Assembly: GCA_021234155.1 (NCBI GenBank)
Contig: JAJEKV010000005.1
Span: 20,618,605-20,682,604 of the forward strand
Length of the DNA stretch: 64,000 bases
DNA from: Isoetes taiwanensis
Lineage: Eukaryota > Streptophyta > Lycopodiopsida > Isoetales > Isoetaceae
Direction: 5' to 3'
The number at the start of each line of letters is the position of its first letter. Within the stretch, counting starts at the first letter, position 1. Shown piece by piece: positions 59,061 to 64,000 of this stretch. Below the pieces are notes generated by a model that made no database searches, was not told the DNA's origin, and saw only the letters and a program-made list of their open reading frames with translations. The position numbers were made by a program, and so were the translations under genes.

Positions 59061-62000
59061 ACCGCCGACTGCTCAAAGACTCTCAAATTATAAGCCCCAC
59101 GCCGCGAAATCTCCGTATGTGATTAAGCCCGATAGCAAGAAGACACTCCCCTACCACCACCCTCGAAAGCAGCCTGACAGAATAAAGGACACGAAAAGAA
59201 AGGAGAGGAGCTTAAAAGAGGTCACGGACGAGGGATCAGATATGATAGGAACCGGTAGAAATACAGCGCCGGCGATAGTGGACGCGGCATGCGACGAAGG
59301 CAAGCGAAGAAGAAATCATATGACCACGGCAAATTGGTCTCGCTTGGAGTGGCGTGAGGAGAAAGGGAAACCGCAGTCCTAAGAGTCCGAAGCTACACGC
59401 TGATTCCAGAACCAAAGAATGCTGACAGCCTGTGAGAAAACGGTTTAAGAAGAAGAGCCTAAGCTACCGCTATGGATCTGCAGATCACCAATGACCTGGA
59501 AAAGGAAAAGGACATTAGGAGAAAAAACAATGAAAAGAAAAACACGCCACCACGCATGACGGTAATCTAAGGAAGCTTCCACAACAATTCTCATGAAGGA
59601 TCTATCAAGAACATCAACGCGGGAGACAAGGAAAAGAAAGACAACGCCTACGTGCTGATAATGATAGCGAGCTAAAAATGAAGTCCCAAAAAGACAATAA
59701 AGTTATATTTTAAGCCCAAGGATAAATACGAGAAAAGAGGAATGCAAGCCAATGAACAAATCAACAAGAAAATAACCACGTATTAAGACTAAACTGATAA
59801 GTAGAAAGTAAAACAATGACGCCTTTAATAACAACATGAACAATGCTATAATCCCCAAAACCACATCGTGATTATATAATCAATGTAGCGTATCACAAAA
59901 AAATGATCGAGTGAGCAGGAAAACAACGGACCTAAGCCCCCATAACCTAAAAATCAAGGAAAGAATATACAATATGAAAATAATACGACATGAAGTTTAA
60001 ACCAACGAGGTGAATAGGCCTTTAAAGGATAAATAAGCGGTGTAAAAGAGCTCAAGAATGCAAAAAGATGACAAAGTGCAAAATATGGCAAAGAGAAGAC
60101 CGAAAGGAAGTGCCAAACGCAACAAGTACAGATCCAAAAAAAAGCCAATGAAGACAAATACAAATAACGGTAATAATTAAGGCCGTAAAACCTAAAACTA
60201 GTATTAAGAACAACTGGTAAAGAACACAACGCTAAACCACAAGGTGCCAACAGGACTTCGCAGCCCCTACAACGCAGGGTCATGTAAGATCATCATCAGG
60301 ACACGACATTGTCCCTACATCGCTCTCTACATTGTTTCTATCGTGACATATGTTCCAAAAAGAGTCGCATTCAATGATAACAAATCCTCACAATCCCCTA
60401 TAGAAAACGGGAAAATACCCACATTCATTTATCTAGATAAAATTGAGTAGCCACCACGCGGATTTAAAAGTATGCAGATATCGGGTCCACCAACCTAAAG
60501 CCCATATAAAACCAATAGAAAAAATCATCAACACATAGAAAAAAATGCATGGAAAATATTTTTACCTAAGTATTGTGGATTCCATCTGCTAGGTAAAATT
60601 CCATCCCGCTACATCATGTGCATTCTTCTAGAACGATCCTGCCCGAGGCCTCAGCATCCCATTCCCATGCTGTCAGTGTACCTTCTCGATTGATCCCAAA
60701 ACATCCATCTAAATGGTGCATCCTCACCGCCCATTTTTATACCTTCATGAATCACCTCCGCAGGGTCATCATGACGGAATCACCTTTATTCCATGCCGCT
60801 AATCACCATCTCGAATATTCACTAAAATTCAAAATTTTCACCTACTGCTCTGTGGGAGGTTTTCGCCATGGCTTGTTCACTGGCTTCTTCTTTTCTTGTT
60901 CTTGTTTTATTTTTGCTTTACGTATCAGCAAAGATCTGCCGTGTTTTCTTTCTAATCTTAGTTAAATCTACAAGCCAATCTTAGTTAGTCGCTTCGCAGA
61001 TCCTACTGGAAGGAAATAGGGTCAGCCTCATGCTTGCGCATCCTGGTCCGGGACCAAGAAGTGTGCTTCGGGCCATCTTTCCGTGATCTTTGACGGGCGA
61101 CCCACAGAGAAGGTAGAGGAATCCTACAGGCGATAACGATCGAATTAATGGAGGCATTTGGAGGCCTGAGAGGCCATATCTTGGATGTCATGGCCCCAAG
61201 AAGGTGAGGGGAAGCGGGTGGATCCGCGAGGGCAAAAGGGCGAGGGCGATATAAAGCCAGCAGGGAGAGATCCAGGCCGGATTCATGGCCATGCACGACT
61301 GACGTGAAGTTCCCCGCCGTATGGGGACATAGTTCCGTAAGCCCCAGCAAAAATTTATGAACCGCATCCAAGGTCACATCACTTTTATGATTGATTCCAT
61401 TTCGCCATATGCCCAAAATCTTTGCAGTCATATGGAAATCGATTTCAGATTTGCTCCCCGTGATTTCTTCCCACTTCATAATCGATGATTCTATACTTAT
61501 GTTTTGGATCATGAACATGATTTTAAAGGTGATCACGGAAGCGTAAAATGAACGATGAGGCGAAGCTATGGTCGTAAATTTGCCGACCGAATATTACCGT
61601 ACCGAGGTCTTTTTTCTCCTCCTGAATGCATTCTTCACAAAATTCATCAAATGATCAATGGGTCGCTTCGATTTGCTATAGTCGGGGAATAACATTGATT
61701 CTTTTCCCTTGCCGAAATTAAGTAACCTGTTATTGGAATTCCATCTTGCAAGCATTGAAATAAGGCTCGGCAGTATCATGCCCGCTCATAGGTTTTAATC
61801 CTAATTCTGCCATTGCCTTTTACTCCAACCGGTTGCCATTTAGTTTACGTGTGATTAAGAAGAGCCACGATTGAGGCAAACTAAAGATGAAACGAGGAGA
61901 TGGAATCGAAAAATACCTCTCCGCAACCTAGCACACACACGACACACGCCCCGGGCTGCTAATGCACTCCAATAACCTCCGTTATTATGCCAGAGAGGCG

Positions 62001-62300
62001 CTAGGAAGAGTATGAACAGGGATTAAACGTAGGATTTTGCAAAAGATAAAAACCGGGTTCTCGTCCTGTGGTTCGTGAGGCCGACCGCCTCGAGGTTCGA
62101 ATCTCCCAAAGAGAACATCCTTCATTTTTATTGCCGCAACAGGTTAAGGTATGCTTAGCTAAACCATCCCTAACTAGTTTCATGGAATCAAAGGAAATTT
62201 TATCTCTAACCATTTTCTATGGAATCAAATGAAAATTTTGGATTGAACCATGGTAATTTTTCCTCCCCGCGGCCCGGCCTCAGACGTGATACAGGTCCCG
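59061..62300. other. Unassigned, partly A-rich stretch
   Basis: 59.4-60.2 kb is A-rich on the plus strand and loosely resembles 63.1-63.9 kb (shared words near AAAAAGATGACAAAGTGCAA and AGTAGAA). A block at 60497-60556 matches 62997-63056 (AGCCCATA...ACCAATAGAA...ACATAGAAAAAA.TGCATG), so two LTR-like copies may be present. The minus-strand frame 61003-61536 (178 codons) has no recognisable domain. A B-box-like GGTTCGAATCT is at 62093 with no proper A box. Confidence 0.4.
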
Positions 62301-62318
62301 AGCCATTTGAAATTCCAT

Positions 62319-62825
62319 GGTGATTCCACCGAAGGAATACAGAGCTAGGTGGCATGTGATTCACCTGCTAGAATAACATCTTAAGTACGGCGATTCCACC
62401 TGCCAGAATATCACCTGCATGCGGACCTATCCGCGTATCATGTTGCTGGTGATTCCGACCTAAGAAGATTTCAATGAGGTAAGATGCACCGCTGCGCACT
62501 TTACCAATTTGATTCCCGCCAGGGTATTTCACCAGGTGATTCCACCCCGGCAGATACTCAAGGTGATTCACCGGGTGGAATAGCCGAGGTTGTGCCCGGC
62601 TCCGGGCTAATAACATTTATGGTGATTCCATCTCACTTAATCGCATCGCGATTCCATCCGGGCTAATAGCAAGGTGGTGACTGCCCGCGTAATAACACGA
62701 TTGTGATTCGGCCTCGGAATAAATAATTTGCTTGTGATCTCGCCCAGAATATACATGAGCGCGGCGGATTCCATCTCAAGAATCATAAATTGGTGATTCT
62801 ATCCGTGGAATAGCAAAGTTGCGAC
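62319..62825 (+). repeat. Degenerate minisatellite on GGTGATTCCACC
   Basis: The motif GGTGATTCCACC or variants (TGTGATTC, GCGATTCCATC), followed by a C/G-rich G-AATA word and 12-18 variable bases, recurs about a dozen times with a spacing of about 36-44 bp. A single related piece (GGATTCCATCTGCTAGG) occurs at 60578. The frames on both strands here are repeat by-products. Confidence 0.88.
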
Positions 62826-64000
62826 CTTCTGCTAAATGACCAAAGCCGCACTCTCGTCGCACGGATAACTGGCCTCGGGTAACGATAACTGGTTCTCTAC
62901 CAGATTCCGGCCGGATGGAATTTTTGGTGGAATCCAATAACCGGCAAAAATATTTCGTTCAAAAATGCAATGATTCAAGAAAACTGAGGGTTTGGCAGCC
63001 CATAAAGAACCAATAGAATCATTTGAAGCACATAGAAAAAATGCATGTATCTAAGCAAAATGAAGGAGACACTATATGATGCAAAATCAGATTCTAAGAC
63101 AAGAAACCGGCTAAAAGTAGGTCCCATTACGCCTAGCAAATGCTTCGGCAACTCTCTAGATTTATATAAACGATGAGTGAAATTAAATCAATGACTTTAT
63201 GAAAAACAAGAAGAGAACCCGCTATAGTATTCATAAGAACCATCAAAAATCAATAATCGTGAAAAAGAATTACAAAGGAACTCCACCATAAATACGCTGA
63301 ACAAATAAGCACCTATTACGACCCTAAGCAAAAAAAAACTCAAATATACGGAATACTGGAACACAAGCCATGTAGAAGAATATTAAAAAATAACTAAGAT
63401 GGCATTACTACCAAGTCGTGTAACAATATTTTAACAACCTGGCAACGACATAAAAAGATAACAAAGTGCAACCCCAGCAACGCGGGTGAATAAATCTCTC
63501 GGCAATAAAAGCATGAAACCACGAACGCGCAGATATAAAATAAAACAACAAAGACAAGACTTTAGGAAACAACACATAGGCCACGTAAAGAAACTAAAGT
63601 GTAAAATGCGGGCTTAACATAAACAAGAAAATCAACTGGAATAACCTGCATAACCTGTTGAAGAGGCGCGGCGTATCAAAACAAGATAAACCACAAGTGC
63701 AAAAATAAACCTAACAACTATGGGAAACTCCGTAATGTAGAAGATAATACCACCCTAATAACGTGATACCACTGAAAGCCTATGTAGTGCATCACAATAA
63801 TAAGATACAACACAAGTGCAAAAGATAAAATCTAAACCACCATGTGTGGAAACTTAAACGCAGGTAAAGAGAATGCCACATATAACCATGGGAACTACAA
63901 TATAAAAATAACATACGGAAAGAAGGGCATGCCTGATGTCCAACCCAAACCCACCCGTCCGTCCGAGTGAGCAATACGTAACTGAACGAAGGGCTACCAA
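62826..64000. other. A-rich stretch at the right edge
   Basis: Mostly A-rich on the plus strand, with block similarity to 59.4-60.2 kb and, at 62997-63056, to 60497-60556. No coding signature. It is probably part of an LTR or LTR-adjacent region that runs past the window. Confidence 0.4.

Noticed and set aside
58357..59076. Longest open frame in the window (about 240 codons, minus strand)
   Set aside because: It is the antisense of a purine-rich tandem repeat, is Phe/Leu-rich in a way that reflects base composition, overlaps plus-strand frames and shows no domain.
62075..62110. tRNA-like T-arm (GGTTCGAATCT)
   Set aside because: No A box at a workable distance and no acceptor stem pairing; at most a SINE fragment.

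Overview
The window looks like nuclear DNA of a plant with a large, repeat-rich genome. Two intron-bearing genes of plant type sit in about 60 kb of nested, decayed retrotransposons, minisatellites and small inverted-repeat elements. The density of old LTR elements would fit a gymnosperm, but nothing in the sequence proves this. I see no CRISPR array, no operon, no rRNA gene and no intact tRNA gene.

Genes. (1) 3192-6664, plus strand: a six-exon MscS-type mechanosensitive channel of the MSL1 class, 475 residues, with a presequence that looks mitochondrial. (2) 40664-41527, minus strand: a four-exon universal stress protein (USP), 160 residues, with an intact ATP-binding glycine motif. Both reading frames close exactly across all GT-AG introns.

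Layout. 1-3191: short repeats and anonymous sequence, then the MSL1-like gene. 6839-8475: a small internally deleted Copia element on the minus strand, with both LTRs, primer-binding site (PBS), polypurine tract (PPT) and a perfect 5-bp target duplication, 175 bp past the channel stop codon. 10.4-24.5 kb: a plus-strand Copia pol relic split by an 11.1-kb minus-strand Gypsy element (11613-22730) with long LTRs and a TTCTT target duplication. 24.6-31.9 kb: another long direct-repeat (LTR-like) pair with purine-rich ends and GT arrays, and an interior I could not assign. 32.6-36.9 kb: a minus-strand LINE relic. 39.2-39.5 kb: a Gypsy integrase fragment. 40.7-42.7 kb: the USP gene, a 96-bp near-perfect hairpin upstream of it and a MITE-like repeat. 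43.2-45.4 kb: an AAAAAT array, a degenerate 28-bp minisatellite, a TATA-bearing LTR-like stretch and a 425-bp inverted-repeat element. 45.4-51.4 kb: a possible LTR pair enclosing a SINE-like head and a 750-bp inverted-repeat element. 52.9-53.3 kb: a GC-rich 191-bp tandem duplication. 55.2-58.0 kb: a third, plus-strand Copia pol relic. 58-64 kb: purine-rich repeats and a second minisatellite (62319-62825).

The two genes have no evident functional link. One acts in ion and osmotic homeostasis (membrane channel), the other is a soluble stress protein. The most notable items are the structurally complete but gutted Copia element, the nested Gypsy-in-Copia insertion, the exon-intron duplication in the channel gene, the hairpin by the USP gene and the two minisatellites. 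No convincing new multi-gene system was found. The least explained stretch is 26.0-30.7 kb.
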